This document shows positions 54,001 to 62,681 of a stretch of DNA of 64,000 nt, piece after piece (position 1 is the first letter of the stretch; each line of letters begins with the position of its first letter). The stretch comes from Pseudomonas sp. PH1b. Its GTDB lineage: Bacteria > Pseudomonadota > Gammaproteobacteria > Pseudomonadales > Pseudomonadaceae. The stretch lies in contig NZ_AYMU01000002.1 in assembly GCF_000633395.1 (NCBI RefSeq), positions 558,001 to 622,000 on the forward strand. The letters run 5' to 3'. The notes beneath the pieces are model-generated. The model was given only the letters and a program-made list of their open reading frames with translations. It was not told the DNA's origin and searched no databases. Both the position numbers and the translations under genes were made by a program.

Positions 54001-57000
54001 GGCTGGTGGCAGCAGCAACTGGCTGGCCCGGCCGCACAACTGCCGGGCCTGAATGCCGCCGGCAGCCAGCAGCATCAGCAGGCCCGCAGCCACAGCGTGA
54101 CCCTGGATGCCGAGCGCACCCGCCAGCTGCTGCAACAGGCCCCGGCGGCCTATCGCACCCAGGTCAACGACCTGCTGCTGACCGCCCTGGCCCGGGTGCT
54201 GTGCCGCTGGAGCGGGCAGCCTTCGGCCCTGGTGCAACTGGAAGGCCATGGCCGCGAAGCGCTGTTCGACGAGATCGACCTGACCCGCACCGTGGGCTGG
54301 TTCACCAGCGCCTATCCGCTGCGCCTGACCCCGTTGCAGGTGGAAGAAGCAGCCGGGCAGGGCGCCTCGATCAAGGCCATCAAGGAACAACTGCGCGGCG
54401 TGCCGCACAAGGGCCTGGGTTATGGCGTGCTGCGCTACCTGGCGGATGAAAGCTGCCGCGAGGCCCTGGCGGCGTTGCCGCTGGCACCGGTGACCTTCAA
54501 CTACCTGGGGCAGTTCGATCAGAGTTTTGGCGCCGATGCGTTGCTGCGCCCGCTGGATGAATCCGTCGGCCCGGCCCACGCACCTGAAGCACCGTTGCCC
54601 AACGAGTTGAGCATCGACAGCCAGGTCTATGGCGGCGAACTGGTGCTGCGCTGGACCTACAGCAGCCAACGTTTCGATGCCGAGCTAATCGGCGAACTGG
54701 CCAGCGCCTACCTCGGCGAGCTGCAAAGCCTGATCGCCCATTGCCTGAAGGACGATGCCGGTGGCCTGACGCCGTCGGACTTCCCCCTGGCGCGCCTGAC
54801 CCAGGCCCAGCTCGATGCCCTGCCGGTGCCGGCGGCGCAGATCGAGGACGTCTACCCGCTGACCCCGATGCAGGAGGGCATGCTGTTGCACACCCTGCTG
54901 GAGCCGGGCACCGGCCTCTACTACATGCAGGACCGCTACCGCATCAACAGCGAGCTGGACCCGCAGCGTTTCGCCCAGGCCTGGCAGGCAGTGGTGGCGC
55001 GTCACGAGGCCCTGCGCGCGTCCTTCTGCTGGAACGTCGGCGAAGACATGCTGCAAGTTATCCACAAGCCAGGCAGCACCCCGGTCGAGTTCCTCGACTG
55101 GAGCGCTGTACCCGAGGCCGAGCAGGAACCCAAGCTGCAAGCCTTGCACAAAGAGGAACGCGAAGCCGGTTTCGATCTGCTCAGCCAGGCACCGTTCCAC
55201 CTGCGGCTGATCCGCGTCGGCGCCGCGCGCTACTGGTTCATGATGAGCAACCACCACATCCTCATCGATGCCTGGTGCCGCTCCTTGCTGATGAACGACT
55301 TCTTCGAGATCTACACCGCCCTGGGCGAAGGCCGCGAGGCGCAGCTGGCGGTGCCGCCGCGCTACCGCGACTACATCGGCTGGCTGCAGCACCAGAGCCT
55401 GGCCGAGGCGCGGCAGTGGTGGCGGCAGAACCTTCAAGGTTTTGAACGCACCACGCCGATCCCCAGCGACCGGCCGTTCCTGCGCGAACACGCCGGTGAC
55501 AGCGGCGGCATGGTTGTCGGCGACTGCTACACCCGCCTCGATGCCCGGGACGGTGCGCAACTGCGCGAGCTGGCGCAGCAGCATCAGCTGACCATCAACA
55601 CCTTCGCCCAGGCGGCCTGGGCCCTGGTGCTGCGGCGCATGAGCGGCGATCGCGACGTATTGTTCGGGGTCACCGTGGCCGGGCGCCCAGTGGAAATGCC
55701 GGAGATGCAACGCACCGTCGGCCTGTTCATCAACAGCATCGCCCTGCGGGTCAAGCTGCCGGAAGATGGCCAGCGCTGCAGCGTGCGCCAGTGGCTCAGC
55801 GGCTTGCTCGACAGCAACATGCAACTGCGCGAGTACGAGTACCTGCCGCTGGTGGCGATCCAGGAAACCAGCGAGCTGCCCAAGGGCCAGCCGCTGTTCG
55901 ACAGCCTGTTCGTGTTCGAGAACGCGCCGGTGGAAGTCTCGGTGCTGGACCGTGCCCAGAGCCTGAACGCCAGTTCGGATTCCGGCCGTACCCACACCAA
56001 CTTCCCGATTACCGCGGTGTGCTACCCGGGGGATGACCTGGGCCTGCACCTGTCCTATGACCAGCGCTACTTCGAGCAGGCGACCATCGAGCGCATGCTC
56101 GGTGAGTTCAAGCGCCTGCTGCTGGCCCTTATGCAGGGCTTCCATGGCGACATGGCCGAGCTGCCGCTGCTGGGCGCAGAGGAGCAGGACTTCCTGCTGG
56201 CCGGCTGCAACCAGAGCGCCCATGAGTACCCGCTGGAGCGCAGTTACGTGGAGCTGTTCGAGGCCCAGGTGGCGGCCCATCCGCAACGTATTGCCGCCAG
56301 TTGCCTGGATCAGCGCTACAGCTATGCCGAATTGAACCGCTGCAGCAACCGCCTCGGGCATGCCTTGATCGCCAACGGCGTGGGCTTTGATCAACCGGTG
56401 GCCTTGCTGGCCGAGCGCGGCCTGGAACTGCTGGGCATGATCATCGGCAGCTTCAAGGCCGGGGCCGGCTACCTGCCCCTGGACCCGGGCCTGCCGAGCC
56501 AGCGCCTGGGCCGCATCATCGAGCTCAGCCGCACGCCGCTGCTGGTGTGCACCGCGGCCTGTCGCGACCAGGCCCAGGCCCTGCTGGATGAATTCGGCTG
56601 CGCCGGCCGTCCGCGGCTGCTGGTCTGGGAAGAGCTGCAAGCCGCCGGGCACGCCGAGAGCAACCCGGGACGCTACAGCGCGCCGGACAACCTCGCGTAT
56701 GTGATCTACACCTCAGGTTCCACCGGCCTGCCCAAGGGCGTGATGGTGGAGCAGCGCGGCATGCTCAACAACCAGCTGAGCAAGGTGCCGTACCTGCAAC
56801 TGAGCGAGGCCGACGTGATCGCCCAGACCGCCTCCCAGAGCTTCGACATTTCGGTCTGGCAGTTCCTCGCCGCGCCGCTGTTCGGCGCCCGGGTGGACAT
56901 CGTGCCCAACACCATTGCTCACGATCCCCAGGGCCTCCTGGCCCACGTCGAGGAGCAGGGCATCAGCGTGCTGGAAAGCGTGCCGTCGTTGATCCAGGGC

Positions 57001-58086
57001 ATGCTCGCCCAGGACGCCATCGCCCTGGATGGCCTGCGCTGGATGCTGCCCACCGGCGAGGCCATGCCCCCCGAGCTGGCGCACCAGTGGCTGCTGCGTT
57101 ATCCACAGATCGGCCTGGTGAATGCCTACGGTCCGGCGGAATGCTCCGATGACGTGGCCTTCTTCCGTGTCGATATGGCCTCGACCCGTGGCGCCTACCT
57201 GCCCATCGGCACGCCCACCGACAACAACCTGCTGTACCTGATGGACGACGCCCTGGAGCTGGTGCCCCTGGGCGCGGTGGGCGAGTTGTGCGTGGCCGGC
57301 ACCGGGGTCGGCCGTGGCTATGTCAGCGACCCGTTGCGCACTGCGCTTGCCTTCGTGCCCCATCCGTTCGGTGCTGCGGGCGAACGCCTGTACCGCACCG
57401 GCGACCTGGCACGTCGGCGCAGCGACGGCGTGCTGGAATACGTCGGCCGCATCGACCATCAGGTGAAGATCCGCGGCTACCGCATCGAACTGGGCGAGAT
57501 CGAAGCGCGCCTGCACGAACAGCCGGAAATCCGCGATGCCGCCGTAGGTGTGCAGGAAGGGGCCAACGGCAAGCACCTGGTGGGCTATCTGGTCGCCAGT
57601 GACTCAAGCCTGAGCCCGAGCGAGTGCCTGGAGCGAATCAAGCCGCGCCTGCGCGCCGAGTTGCCGGAATACATGGTGCCGCTGCACTGGCTGTGGCTGG
57701 AGCGCCTGCCGCTCAACGCCAACGGCAAGCTCGATCGCAAGGCCCTGCCGGCCCTGGAGATCGGCCAGTTGCAGAGCGAGGACTACCTGGCCCCGAGCAG
57801 CGAGCTGGAGCAGACCCTGGCGGACATCTGGGCCGAAGTGCTCAAGGTCGAGCGGGTGGGCGTGCGCGACAACTTCTTCGAGTTGGGCGGGCATTCCCTG
57901 CTGGCCACGCAGATCGCCTCGCGGGTGCAGAAGACCCTGCAACGCAACGTACCGCTGCGGGCCATGTTCGAGTGCAGCACGGTGCAGGAGTTGGCCGCGT
58001 ACATCGACGGCTTGGCCGGGAGCGAGATCAGCGAGGAGAAGGTCGACCTGCTCAGTGATCTGATGGCCGAGTTGGAGGGCTTGTAA
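45067..58086 (+). CDS. pvdL: Pyoverdine chromophore non-ribosomal peptide synthetase PvdL
   Basis: A 4339-residue NRPS, the usual PvdL length. Module order: acyl-AMP ligase ([10 protein letters not shown] from Thr174) with carrier Ser618; C (HHIIADG from 809), A ([10 protein letters not shown] from 1282), carrier Ser1673; C (HHIVTEG from 1865), A (from Thr2345), carrier Ser2744; epimerase (HHLVVDG from 2920, with EGHGRE and RTVGWF motifs); C (NHHILIDAW, His3396), A (Thr3882), carrier Ser4277. There is no thioesterase. This builds acyl-L-Glu-D-Tyr-L-Dab, the chromophore precursor. The final A domain reads DIWELTADD at its specificity positions, the Dab code. ATG 45067 follows AGGAAA; an upstream frame adds 18 unlikely residues. 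Confidence 0.96.
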   Translation: MTDAFELPSTLAQALQRRAVQTPDKVALRFLAEEQDQSVVLSYRDLDLRARSIAAALQANAALGDRAVLLFPSGPDYVAAFFACLYAGVIAVPAYPPESTRRHHQERLISIIADAEPRLLLTSSGLGDSLLQMDELKAEGAPQLLYVDSLDAGLAAQWRAVDLQDDDIAFLQYTSGSTALPKGVQVSHGNLVANELLIRRGFGIDINPDDVIVSWLPLYHDMGLIGGLLQPIFSGVPCVLMSPAYFLARPLRWLEAISQYGGTISGGPDFAYRLCSERVSESALERLDLSRWRVAYSGSEPIRLDTLERFAEKFDACGFTADNFLASYGLAEATLFVAGGVRGQGIPALHLDDQALAQNRAEPGSGSAMMSCGFSQPEHAVLVMDPQQLSELPDNHIGEVWAAGPSIAHGYWRNPEATAKSFVQHAGRTWLRTGDLGFMRDGQLYITGRLKDLLIVRGHNLYPQDIEKTIEREVEVVRKGRVAAFAVTDQGQEGIGIAAEISRSVQKILPPEALIKAIRQAVAEACQEAPSVVVLLNPGALPKTSSGKLQRSACRTRLADGSLDYYALFPDASTREPSGTDQAAGDELQSLIAGIWQEQLQCASVAGDDHFFLLGGNSIAATQVMARLREALGLELGLRLLFEAPTLAAFTAAVARQQQDGGVAQGSINALSRQQALPQSLAQNRLWITWQLDPHSSAYNIPGGLRLRGELDEDALRASFQHLLQRHEALRTRFFERDGQALQQVDPAAEFNLQVIDLSDLPATEREARARQIREDEAHTQFDLEQGPLYWATLVRLDDDEHQLLLTLHHIIADGWSLNVLIDEFSRLYAAAAQGQALELAPLSLQYADYGSWQRQWLAQGEGQRQLDYWKQQLADEAPVLSLATDHPRSAQLKHSAARHSLRLSASLSEAVRQSAQAQQATPFMLLLAAFQTLLHRYSGLTDIRIGVPNANRPRLETQGLLGFFINTQVLRGQLDSRQSFAERLQQTRTAALGAQAHQDLPFEQLLEAFPEAREQGLFQVMFNHQQRDLGALRRLPGLLAEELPWHSREAKFDLQLHSEEDRNGRLSLAFDYADELFDASTIERLAQHFVSLLEHACQQPDSALGDLPLLAKSETAQLQEWGVAPGAVAEHWLPYLLHEQLRQTPERTALVWEGGQLSFAELHAQANRLAHYLRDKGVGPDVCVAIAAERSPQLLIGLLAIIKAGGAYVPLDPDYPAERLAYMLSDSGVQLLLTQTHLLAQLPEAEGVSAIAMDSLKLDSWPSHAPGLHLHGDNLAYVIYTSGSTGQPKGVGNTHSALAERLQWMQDSYQLQADDVLMQKAPISFDVSVWECFWPLITGCRLLIAAPGEHRDPHRIAHLVQEHGVTTLHFVPPLLQLFVEEPLSADCHSLRRVFSGGEALPAELRNRVLEQLPNIQLHNRYGPTETAINVTHWHCSTHDGERSPIGRPLGNVVCRVLDAELNPLPVGVPGELCISGLGLARGYLGRPAMTAERFVVDPLSTQGARLYRTGDRVRWCADGALEYLGRLDQQVKLRGFRVEPQEIEARLLAQEGVAQAAVQVRQTVAGAQLIGYYTASADDEEAEAQNQRLKAALAAELPEYMVPAQLVRLEVMPLSPSGKLDRRALPEPQWQVREHIEPSTELEQQIAAIWREVLGQPRIGLKDDFFALGGHSLLATQIISRTRQACDVELPLRALFEASELGAFAEQVLLIQESGARNQQPPIARVDRSQPVPLSYSQQRMWFLWQMEPDSPAYNVGGMARLSGVLDVGRFEAALQALILRHETLRTTFPSVNGVAQQRVHADTGLRMAWKDFSALAADARQSRLQQLADSEAHQPFDLETGSLLRACLVKAGEQEHYFVLTLHHIVTEGWAMDIFARELGALYEAFLDDRESPLEPLPVQYLDYSVWQRQWLEAGERQRQLDYWTGQLGREHPLLELPSDRPRPAVQSHQGELYRFDLSDQLAARVRAFNAEHGLTLFMTMTAALSLLLYRYSGQTDLRIGAPVANRIRPESEGLIGAFLNTQVLRCQLDGQMSVGQLLEQVRHTVIEGQSHQDLPFDHLVEALQPPRSTAYNPLFQVMCNVQRWEFQQSRQLAGMTVEYLVNDARATKFDLNLEVTDLDQRLGCCLTYSTDLFDEPRIARMADHWRNLLEALLNDPQQRLCELPLLQAEEQQQLLDSLSVEPGEQRLDQCIHHLFSEQALVRKDAPALTFAGQTLSYSELDSRANRLAWMLRERGVGPQVRVGLALERSLDMVVGLLAILKAGGAYVPLDPEYPLDRLHYMIEDSGIGLLLSDARMFAALGELPAGVGRWCLEEDGALLADYPASELPFISLPQHQAYLIYTSGSTGQPKGVVVSHGEIAMHCQAVIRRFGMRPDDCELHFYSINFDAATERLLVPLLSGAQVVLRAQGQWDAEEICQLIRQHRISILGFTPSYGSQLAQHLATQQQTLPVRMCITGGEALTGEHLQRIRAAFQPSLFFNAYGPTETVVMPLASLAPQQLAEGVASVPIGSIVGARVAYILDADLALVPQGATGELYVGGAGLAQGYHRRPGMSAERFVADPFTTDGGRLYRTGDLVRQCADGQVEYIGRVDHQVKIRGFRIELGEIETRLLDHPAVREAVVLALDTPAGKQLAGYLVTEVAEQNEVQQANLREALKQQLKTQLPDYMVPTHLILLASMPLTANGKLDRRALPLPDPELNRQHYVAPSNALEQTLAGVWGEVLNVQQVGLNDNFFELGGDSILSIQVVSRARQLGIHFTPRDLFQHQTVQTLARVASHSQRISAEQGQLSGEAPLTPIQHWFFDSAIPQPQHWNQALLLEPLSTLDAPLLEQALLAVVEQHDALRLRFNQVGGQWRAEYLPLSDAPLLWQVRVPSMATCEALFADAQRSLDLEHGPLLRAVLVDGPEGEQRLLLAIHHLVVDGVSWRVLLEDLQNTYRQLQAGQAMNLPAKTSALRDWSSRLQAYAGSESLREELGWWQQQLAGPAAQLPGLNAAGSQQHQQARSHSVTLDAERTRQLLQQAPAAYRTQVNDLLLTALARVLCRWSGQPSALVQLEGHGREALFDEIDLTRTVGWFTSAYPLRLTPLQVEEAAGQGASIKAIKEQLRGVPHKGLGYGVLRYLADESCREALAALPLAPVTFNYLGQFDQSFGADALLRPLDESVGPAHAPEAPLPNELSIDSQVYGGELVLRWTYSSQRFDAELIGELASAYLGELQSLIAHCLKDDAGGLTPSDFPLARLTQAQLDALPVPAAQIEDVYPLTPMQEGMLLHTLLEPGTGLYYMQDRYRINSELDPQRFAQAWQAVVARHEALRASFCWNVGEDMLQVIHKPGSTPVEFLDWSAVPEAEQEPKLQALHKEEREAGFDLLSQAPFHLRLIRVGAARYWFMMSNHHILIDAWCRSLLMNDFFEIYTALGEGREAQLAVPPRYRDYIGWLQHQSLAEARQWWRQNLQGFERTTPIPSDRPFLREHAGDSGGMVVGDCYTRLDARDGAQLRELAQQHQLTINTFAQAAWALVLRRMSGDRDVLFGVTVAGRPVEMPEMQRTVGLFINSIALRVKLPEDGQRCSVRQWLSGLLDSNMQLREYEYLPLVAIQETSELPKGQPLFDSLFVFENAPVEVSVLDRAQSLNASSDSGRTHTNFPITAVCYPGDDLGLHLSYDQRYFEQATIERMLGEFKRLLLALMQGFHGDMAELPLLGAEEQDFLLAGCNQSAHEYPLERSYVELFEAQVAAHPQRIAASCLDQRYSYAELNRCSNRLGHALIANGVGFDQPVALLAERGLELLGMIIGSFKAGAGYLPLDPGLPSQRLGRIIELSRTPLLVCTAACRDQAQALLDEFGCAGRPRLLVWEELQAAGHAESNPGRYSAPDNLAYVIYTSGSTGLPKGVMVEQRGMLNNQLSKVPYLQLSEADVIAQTASQSFDISVWQFLAAPLFGARVDIVPNTIAHDPQGLLAHVEEQGISVLESVPSLIQGMLAQDAIALDGLRWMLPTGEAMPPELAHQWLLRYPQIGLVNAYGPAECSDDVAFFRVDMASTRGAYLPIGTPTDNNLLYLMDDALELVPLGAVGELCVAGTGVGRGYVSDPLRTALAFVPHPFGAAGERLYRTGDLARRRSDGVLEYVGRIDHQVKIRGYRIELGEIEARLHEQPEIRDAAVGVQEGANGKHLVGYLVASDSSLSPSECLERIKPRLRAELPEYMVPLHWLWLERLPLNANGKLDRKALPALEIGQLQSEDYLAPSSELEQTLADIWAEVLKVERVGVRDNFFELGGHSLLATQIASRVQKTLQRNVPLRAMFECSTVQELAAYIDGLAGSEISEEKVDLLSDLMAELEGL

Positions 58087-58098
58087 GCTTTTGCGGCG

Positions 58099-58124
58099 GG
58101 CGCAGCCACCCCAAAGGCTGCGCC
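58099..58124. terminator. Hairpin after pvdL
   Basis: A perfect 9-base stem GGCGCAGCC / GGCTGCGCC with an 8-base loop lies 13 bases after the pvdL stop. There is no T-run, so it may be a processing or Rho-assisted end rather than an intrinsic terminator. Confidence 0.5.
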
Positions 58125-58297
58125 TCACTCCTTCAGGAAGGTCGCGCATTCAGGCTTTACGGCCGCTGCATAACCGAGCGCTCTCTACAGGAAGCCTATA
58201 CAGGGGGTGAAATAGAAAGGCAGTATTACGCCAAGGGTTTTTGTTTGCCCTTATGGATTGGACTGAGCATGAAGAAAAAATAACAGGGATGCATCGG

Positions 58298-58636
58298 ATG
58301 AAAGCAGAGTTGCGAGGCGGCGAAAAAATCATCAAAGAAGGGCCGGCTAACCTTCAAAGAAATATTGAGACGGTGGGCGGAAGGCTTTTTCTGACGAACC
58401 AGCGTCTGCTATTTGTCGCGCATAAAATTAACTTCCAAAGCGCTCCTAACGAGATTGAAATTTCAAACATCCAGTCATTGCAACCGGCATGGACTAGATT
58501 TTTAGGTCTTATCCCCATTTTCCCCAACTCTTTATCTGTTTTTACAAAGCAGGGTATAGAGTCTCGATTTGTACTATTTGGCCGTGACGCATGGGCTGCT
58601 GCGGTTACTGCAACCATGAATGGGGCCAATGGCTAA
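58298..58636 (+). CDS. Small GRAM-like domain protein in an AT-rich patch
   Basis: A 112-residue protein. ELRGGEKIIKEGPANLQRN, then GGRLFLTNQRLLFVAHK and a strand-rich C-terminal region (NEIEISNIQSL, NSLSVFTKQG) follow the pattern of bacterial GRAM/PH-like domains, which often bind lipids or membranes. Base composition is clearly more AT-rich than in pvdL or the next genes, suggesting separate ancestry. ATG 58298 is preceded by GGGAT; ATG 58241 and 58289 are in-frame alternatives. The function is unknown. Confidence 0.65.
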   Translation: MKAELRGGEKIIKEGPANLQRNIETVGGRLFLTNQRLLFVAHKINFQSAPNEIEISNIQSLQPAWTRFLGLIPIFPNSLSVFTKQGIESRFVLFGRDAWAAAVTATMNGANG

Positions 58637-58670
58637 AAAACCTTCAGTTTGAAATAGTCCGCCGCGCATT

Positions 58671-58703
58671 GCCCGACAGCAGCCCTGTCGGGCTTTGTCG
58701 TTT
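58671..58703 (+). terminator. Probable terminator after the GRAM-like gene
   Basis: Stem GCCCGACAG (58671-58679) / CTGTCGGGC (58685-58693) with a 5-base loop, followed by TTTGTCGTTT. Confidence 0.7.
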
Positions 58704-58726
58704 CAGACAGTTCAAGGACCGGAACC

Positions 58727-59761
58727 ATGGCAGAGCAGCTTTACTGGCACGACATCGAAGACACCCTGGGCAACTGGAGTGGCCTCGGCGTCGAGGTCGA
58801 ACCGGGCGCCACGGACAAACCGCCGCTGTACCTGCGCACCGGCGCCAATGCCCGGATCAAACTGATGCACCACGACACGCCGCTGTTCTGGGCCACCTCG
58901 GCCCGCGACTACGGCGGCGCCTGGCTGGTGCGCAATCCGCTGTCGGAGGGCGCCGAGTGCCGGCTGCTCGCCCCCATCGATTCGCCCACTGTCGAACAGC
59001 ACGCCGTACTGGCGCCAGAGCAGCGGATCAAGGCCTGGAGCCGCTATTTCGTTTCTCGCCTCAGCGCAAGCGCCAGCCATTTTCTCACCCCCGGCCACTG
59101 GCTGGCCCAGGGCCTGCTGCCGGAGCCGTCGACTCGCACGCGCGGCCTGGACAAGTGGCGCTTCACTTCGCACAACGACCCTCTGAGCCATTTGCCCGGC
59201 TGGAACCTGTACGGCAGGGACGTCCCCGACAATCTGCAATTGCAGACCCTGGAGTGGATTGACTGGTGGCATGGCGGCAAGCTGATCGGCCTGCACCGCG
59301 TCGATCCGCTGGCCGGCCGCTTGAAGTGGTGGCGCAAGAAGGCCCGCGAAGACAGCCTGCCGCCGATCCTGCTGTGGTACATCCGTGGCCTGGATTCCTA
59401 TGTGATCATCGACGGTCACTACCGCTTGCAGGCGGCCATCGCTGAGAACCTCGCGCCCTTGTTTATCGTCCTCAGCGCCACCCGCGAGCGCGCAGTCACA
59501 CCGTGCCCCAAGCATCAGGAACGGGTGCTGGATTCGCTGCGCAAGCGTGGCGACGCGGTGCCGCGCAACAAAGTCATCAGCACCGAGCACCTGAACCAGG
59601 TGCTGATCCAGGCCTATGACGATCGCCCCGAGCTGCTCAGCGTGACTTATGCCTGGGCCAGCAATGATCCGGAGTCGCTGTGGTGCGAGGAGGTTCGCCG
59701 CTGCCTGGCCGGGCAGGGGCTGGAAGCCGAACTGGACGCGGTGATCGCCCGGCACGGCTAA
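58727..59761 (+). CDS. Uncharacterised DGHYR-motif protein, paralogue 1
   Basis: A 344-residue soluble protein without signal peptide or membrane segment. The most conserved block relative to its neighbour is GRLKWWRKKARE, then LPPILLWYIRGLDSYVIIDGHYRL with Asp229-Gly-His231-Tyr-Arg233. The sequence strand-strand-DGHxR-helix resembles the ParB/sulfiredoxin-fold box that binds phosphate or nucleotide (also in the serine kinases SbnI and SerK), an analogy made by eye only. The N-terminal half has an unassigned WxGLGVEV domain and ends near PIDSPTVEQHA. AAGGA lies 8 bases before the ATG. It is encoded just after pvdL and the GRAM gene. Confidence 0.7.
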   Translation: MAEQLYWHDIEDTLGNWSGLGVEVEPGATDKPPLYLRTGANARIKLMHHDTPLFWATSARDYGGAWLVRNPLSEGAECRLLAPIDSPTVEQHAVLAPEQRIKAWSRYFVSRLSASASHFLTPGHWLAQGLLPEPSTRTRGLDKWRFTSHNDPLSHLPGWNLYGRDVPDNLQLQTLEWIDWWHGGKLIGLHRVDPLAGRLKWWRKKAREDSLPPILLWYIRGLDSYVIIDGHYRLQAAIAENLAPLFIVLSATRERAVTPCPKHQERVLDSLRKRGDAVPRNKVISTEHLNQVLIQAYDDRPELLSVTYAWASNDPESLWCEEVRRCLAGQGLEAELDAVIARHG

Positions 59762-59808
59762 CCCGTCGAGCCCATTCGCTGGCCACAAGGTGCCCGGCGT
59801 CGCGCTGA

Positions 59809-59842
59809 GGGGGCTGCAGGAGGGAAGCTGCCGGCAGCCCCC
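59809..59842. other. GC-rich hairpin between the DGHYR paralogues
   Basis: Inverted repeat GGGGGCTGC (59809-59817) and GCAGCCCCC (59834-59842), with a 16-base loop, and no T-tract. It may attenuate or stabilise the upstream mRNA. Confidence 0.45.
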
Positions 59843-59965
59843 CAGTCATGGTCCCTGCAAGAGGCGCTTCGGGGCGCTGCTGGGTTGGCGGGTGCAAGAG
59901 GCTTGGGTGTTTTTGTTATAGTCGCGCCCGTTCGCCGCAGGGCAGTTGCTGGATTAGGGACAATC

Positions 59966-61015
59966 GTGGATCAGATTTTCTGGCGTGATATCGAGGATTT
60001 GGCCGGCCACTGGAACGGCCTGGGGGTGGACGTCAAAGGTCCGGCCAGCGGCAAGCCGAACCTGCGCCTGCTCAGTGGCAACAATGAGCGCATGCAACTG
60101 GTGCTGGGGGACCAGACCCTGCTCTGGGGCACCATGTCGCGCTGCCTCTATGGTGTGTGGCTGGTGCGCAATGACCTGCTGCAGCAACTGCCGCAAACCC
60201 TGGTGGGCCCTATCGACTCGCCCCTGGTGGAACAGCATGCGCGCCTAGATCCGGCCCTGCGCCTCAAGGCCTGGAGCCGCTTCTTCGTCCAGCAGCTGAT
60301 GCAGCACCAAGCGGATTTCTTCTACCCCGGTTACTGGCTGGTGCGGGCGCTGCGTCCGCAGTCCCAGAAGCCGCTGCGACCCCTGCTCAAAGGCGTTGAC
60401 GCCTGGTACTTCAAGGGCGGCGAAGATGCCCTGAGCCGTATGCCGCAATGGGCGATCCATGGCCGCAACATCCTCGACAACCAGCAGCCCGGCGCGGCGC
60501 GCTGGGTCGAGCTGGGGGAGTACGGTGGCGCGGTGGTCGGCCTGCATGGCGTAGACCCGCATTCCGGTCGCTTGAAGTGGTGGCGCAAGAAAGCCCGCGA
60601 AGGCAGCTTGCCGCCGGTTCTACTGTGGTACGTCAGCGGCCTGAGCTGCTACCTGATTCTCGATGGTCATTACCGCCTGCAGGCGGCCATCGATGAAAAC
60701 CTGCCGCCGCAGTTCCTGGCCCTCAGCTCGCCACGGTTGCGCCGCTATCGCCTCAACCCGGAGGAGCAACAGAAGGTCATGGGGGCGCTGCAAGTGCAGA
60801 TCCAGCGCAAGAACCTGGACACCGGGCGCTTCAACCAGCTGCTGATCAGCACCTTCGATGACCGGCCGTATCACGGCTTTGGCAGCCAGTCCTGGGCGGG
60901 GATTGCTTCGGAGCAAGTGTGGATCGATCAGGTCAGCGGCATTCTCAAGGAGCGCGGTGACCTCAGCGATCTGGAGGAGCTCCTCGAACGCGAGGGGCCG
61001 GCGGAGTACTACTGA
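59966..61015 (+). CDS. Uncharacterised DGHYR-motif protein, paralogue 2
   Basis: A 349-residue protein colinear with paralogue 1 along its whole length: WRDIEDLAGHWNGLGVDV, LVRNDLL, PIDSPLVEQHA, LKAWSRFFV, GRLKWWRKKARE, LPPVLLWYVSGLSCYLILDGHYRL with Asp233, His235 and Arg237. DNA across the WWRKKARE region is almost identical in both genes, so this is a tandem duplication. The C-terminal tail differs and ends acidic. The start is GTG 59966, with AGGGA upstream, since homology begins there. It is soluble; the function is unknown. Confidence 0.7.
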   Translation: MDQIFWRDIEDLAGHWNGLGVDVKGPASGKPNLRLLSGNNERMQLVLGDQTLLWGTMSRCLYGVWLVRNDLLQQLPQTLVGPIDSPLVEQHARLDPALRLKAWSRFFVQQLMQHQADFFYPGYWLVRALRPQSQKPLRPLLKGVDAWYFKGGEDALSRMPQWAIHGRNILDNQQPGAARWVELGEYGGAVVGLHGVDPHSGRLKWWRKKAREGSLPPVLLWYVSGLSCYLILDGHYRLQAAIDENLPPQFLALSSPRLRRYRLNPEEQQKVMGALQVQIQRKNLDTGRFNQLLISTFDDRPYHGFGSQSWAGIASEQVWIDQVSGILKERGDLSDLEELLEREGPAEYY

Positions 61016-61091
61016 GCGCCACCCTCTGGGTTTGCCGTGGCAACTTGGAGTTTTGCTGCAGCGAACGTTGATTTCCGTGACCGGCAAACTG

Positions 61092-61110
61092 GATAATGAT
61101 AACAATTACC
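61092..61110. promoter_or_regulatory. Fur box upstream of the fecI-like gene
   Basis: GATAATGATAACAATTACC matches the 19-base Fur consensus at 16 positions. It lies 18 bases before the chosen sigma factor start, so iron should shut off this set. Confidence 0.88.
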
Positions 61111-61128
61111 ATTAGCGCGCCGGTCTCG

Positions 61129-61635
61129 ATGCACAGTCCCGTAGACACCAAAGCCATAGTCGCCAATCTATATAGCGAGAATTACCGCTGGTTGCGGGCC
61201 TGGCTGTATCGCCGATTGCAGTGCCCGCAGGACGCTGCGGACCTGACCCAGGACACCTTCGTGCGCACGTTGACTGCCGGCCAACTGGCCGATCTCGACG
61301 AGCCGCGGGCGTTTCTCGCCACCGTGGCCAGGCGCTTGTTGAGCAACCTGTTTCGGCGCCGCGCCCTGGAGCAGCAGTACCTGCTGGAGCTGGCCCGGAT
61401 GCCGCAGGCCTTCATCCCCTCCGAAGAGGAACTGGCGCTGGTGCGCGAAGCGCTGGAGTTGATCGACCGACTGCTTGAAGGTTTGCCGCAACGGGTGCGC
61501 CACGGGTTTATCCTGCATCGCCTTGAGGGCCTGTCGCAGCCGCAGATTGCCGAGCGCCTGGGGGTTTCCCTGGCGACCGTTGAGCGCGACCTGCGACGGG
61601 CCTTTTTGCATTGCCTGAGCGAGTGCGCCGCATGA
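61129..61635 (+). CDS. FecI-like ECF sigma factor
   Basis: A 168-residue iron-type ECF sigma factor. Region 2: DAADLTQDTFVRTLTA and EPRAFLATVARRLLSNLFRRRALEQ. Region 4: GLPQRVRHGFILHRLEGLSQPQIAERLGVSLATVERDLR. It should switch on the receptor gene when the cognate ferric siderophore is bound outside. ATG 61129 is chosen, since the in-frame ATG 61096 falls within the Fur box. Its TGA overlaps the fecR start (ATGA). Confidence 0.9.
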   Translation: MHSPVDTKAIVANLYSENYRWLRAWLYRRLQCPQDAADLTQDTFVRTLTAGQLADLDEPRAFLATVARRLLSNLFRRRALEQQYLLELARMPQAFIPSEEELALVREALELIDRLLEGLPQRVRHGFILHRLEGLSQPQIAERLGVSLATVERDLRRAFLHCLSECAA

Positions 61636-62591
61636 GCCGTATCGCCATTGATCAGGCCAATCGTGCCGCTGTGGACTGGCTGCTGAAACTGGAATCCAGC
61701 ACGCCGGGTGATGCCGTGCAGCAGGCCTTTGCCCGCTGGCTGGCGCAGAGCGGCGAACACGCCGCTGCCTGGCAGCGGGTCAACGCCGTGCTCAGCCAGC
61801 CCTTGCAGCAACTGCAGAGCGCCGAGCAGGTGCAGGCGGCCAGCCGAGCCTTGCGTTCGCTGCCCTCGCCAGGGCGGCGCAAGGTGCTGGGTGGTGGCCT
61901 GGCGTTACTGGTGCTGGGGGGCGGTGCTGCCGGGTTGGTCAACCGCGTGTTGCCCTTGGGCCAGGTGCTGGCCGATCTGGATACCGCCACCGGCCAGCGC
62001 AAGTCCATGACCCTGGCCGATGGCAGCCGCATCCACTTGAATGCCCGCAGCGCCGTGGACATCCGTTTCGATGCCGGGCAGCGGCGCATTGTCCTGCGTG
62101 AAGGCACGGTGCAGGTCGAGGTCGCCGTCGACCCGGCGCGGCCGTTTATCGTCGACAGCGACGGCGGGCAGGTGCAGGCCCTGGGCACCCGTTTCATGGT
62201 CAGCCGCAACGACCTCGGCAGCCTGGTTTCGGTGCAACAGCACAGCGTATTGCTGACCACTCGCCAGGGTCGCCAGCAGCGGGTCGAGGCCGGCGAGGCC
62301 TTTGCGTTCAACGGGCAAGGCATCGAGCGCCAGGCGCCGTCGCTGCGCACCCGGGTGGACTGGCTCGACGGCCGCATCGATGTGCGCAACGAGCCTTTGG
62401 GCGAATTGATCGAACTGCTGCGGCCCTACCGCAGCGGCCTGTTGCGCATCAGCCCGGAAGCGGCGCGGGTCCGGGTTTATGGGGTGTTCCCCCTGGATGA
62501 CAGCGATCAGGTGCTGCTGGCTCTGGGTGAAACCCTGCCGATCCAGGTGACCCGCTATGGCTTCTGGCTGACCCGCATCGAGCTGCGCTGA
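61632..62591 (+). CDS. FecR-like transmembrane anti-sigma regulator
   Basis: A 319-residue single-pass regulator. A cytoplasmic anti-sigma segment (AVDWLLKLES, ARWLAQSGEHAAAWQRV) is followed by one membrane helix (VLGGGLALLVLGGGAAGLV) and the periplasmic FecR domain (TLADGSRIHLNARSAVDIRF, FIVDSDGGQVQALGTRF). A C-terminal signal-receiving domain ends with a TRYGFWLTRIELR tail. It holds or activates the sigma factor according to receptor state. ATG 61632 overlaps the sigma gene stop by 4 bases. Confidence 0.92.
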   Translation: MSRIAIDQANRAAVDWLLKLESSTPGDAVQQAFARWLAQSGEHAAAWQRVNAVLSQPLQQLQSAEQVQAASRALRSLPSPGRRKVLGGGLALLVLGGGAAGLVNRVLPLGQVLADLDTATGQRKSMTLADGSRIHLNARSAVDIRFDAGQRRIVLREGTVQVEVAVDPARPFIVDSDGGQVQALGTRFMVSRNDLGSLVSVQQHSVLLTTRQGRQQRVEAGEAFAFNGQGIERQAPSLRTRVDWLDGRIDVRNEPLGELIELLRPYRSGLLRISPEAARVRVYGVFPLDDSDQVLLALGETLPIQVTRYGFWLTRIELR

Positions 62592-62608
62592 TTTTTTTCA
62601 AAAAAAAA
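62592..62608. other. T7-C-A9 tract between fecR and the receptor gene
   Basis: Directly after the fecR stop are seven T, one C and nine A. It is a palindrome too tight to form a normal hairpin, and its role, if any, is unknown. Confidence 0.6.
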
Positions 62609-62681
62609 CCGGCACGCTGAGGGGGTTGGGCTTTTCCCGTGTCCTGGTTATGGAAAGCCAACCTAATAACGAGCCCTTTCC

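Noticed and set aside
59800..59850. Intrinsic terminator between the DGHYR paralogues
   Set aside because: The hairpin is strong but no T-tract follows, so it was listed only as a hairpin.
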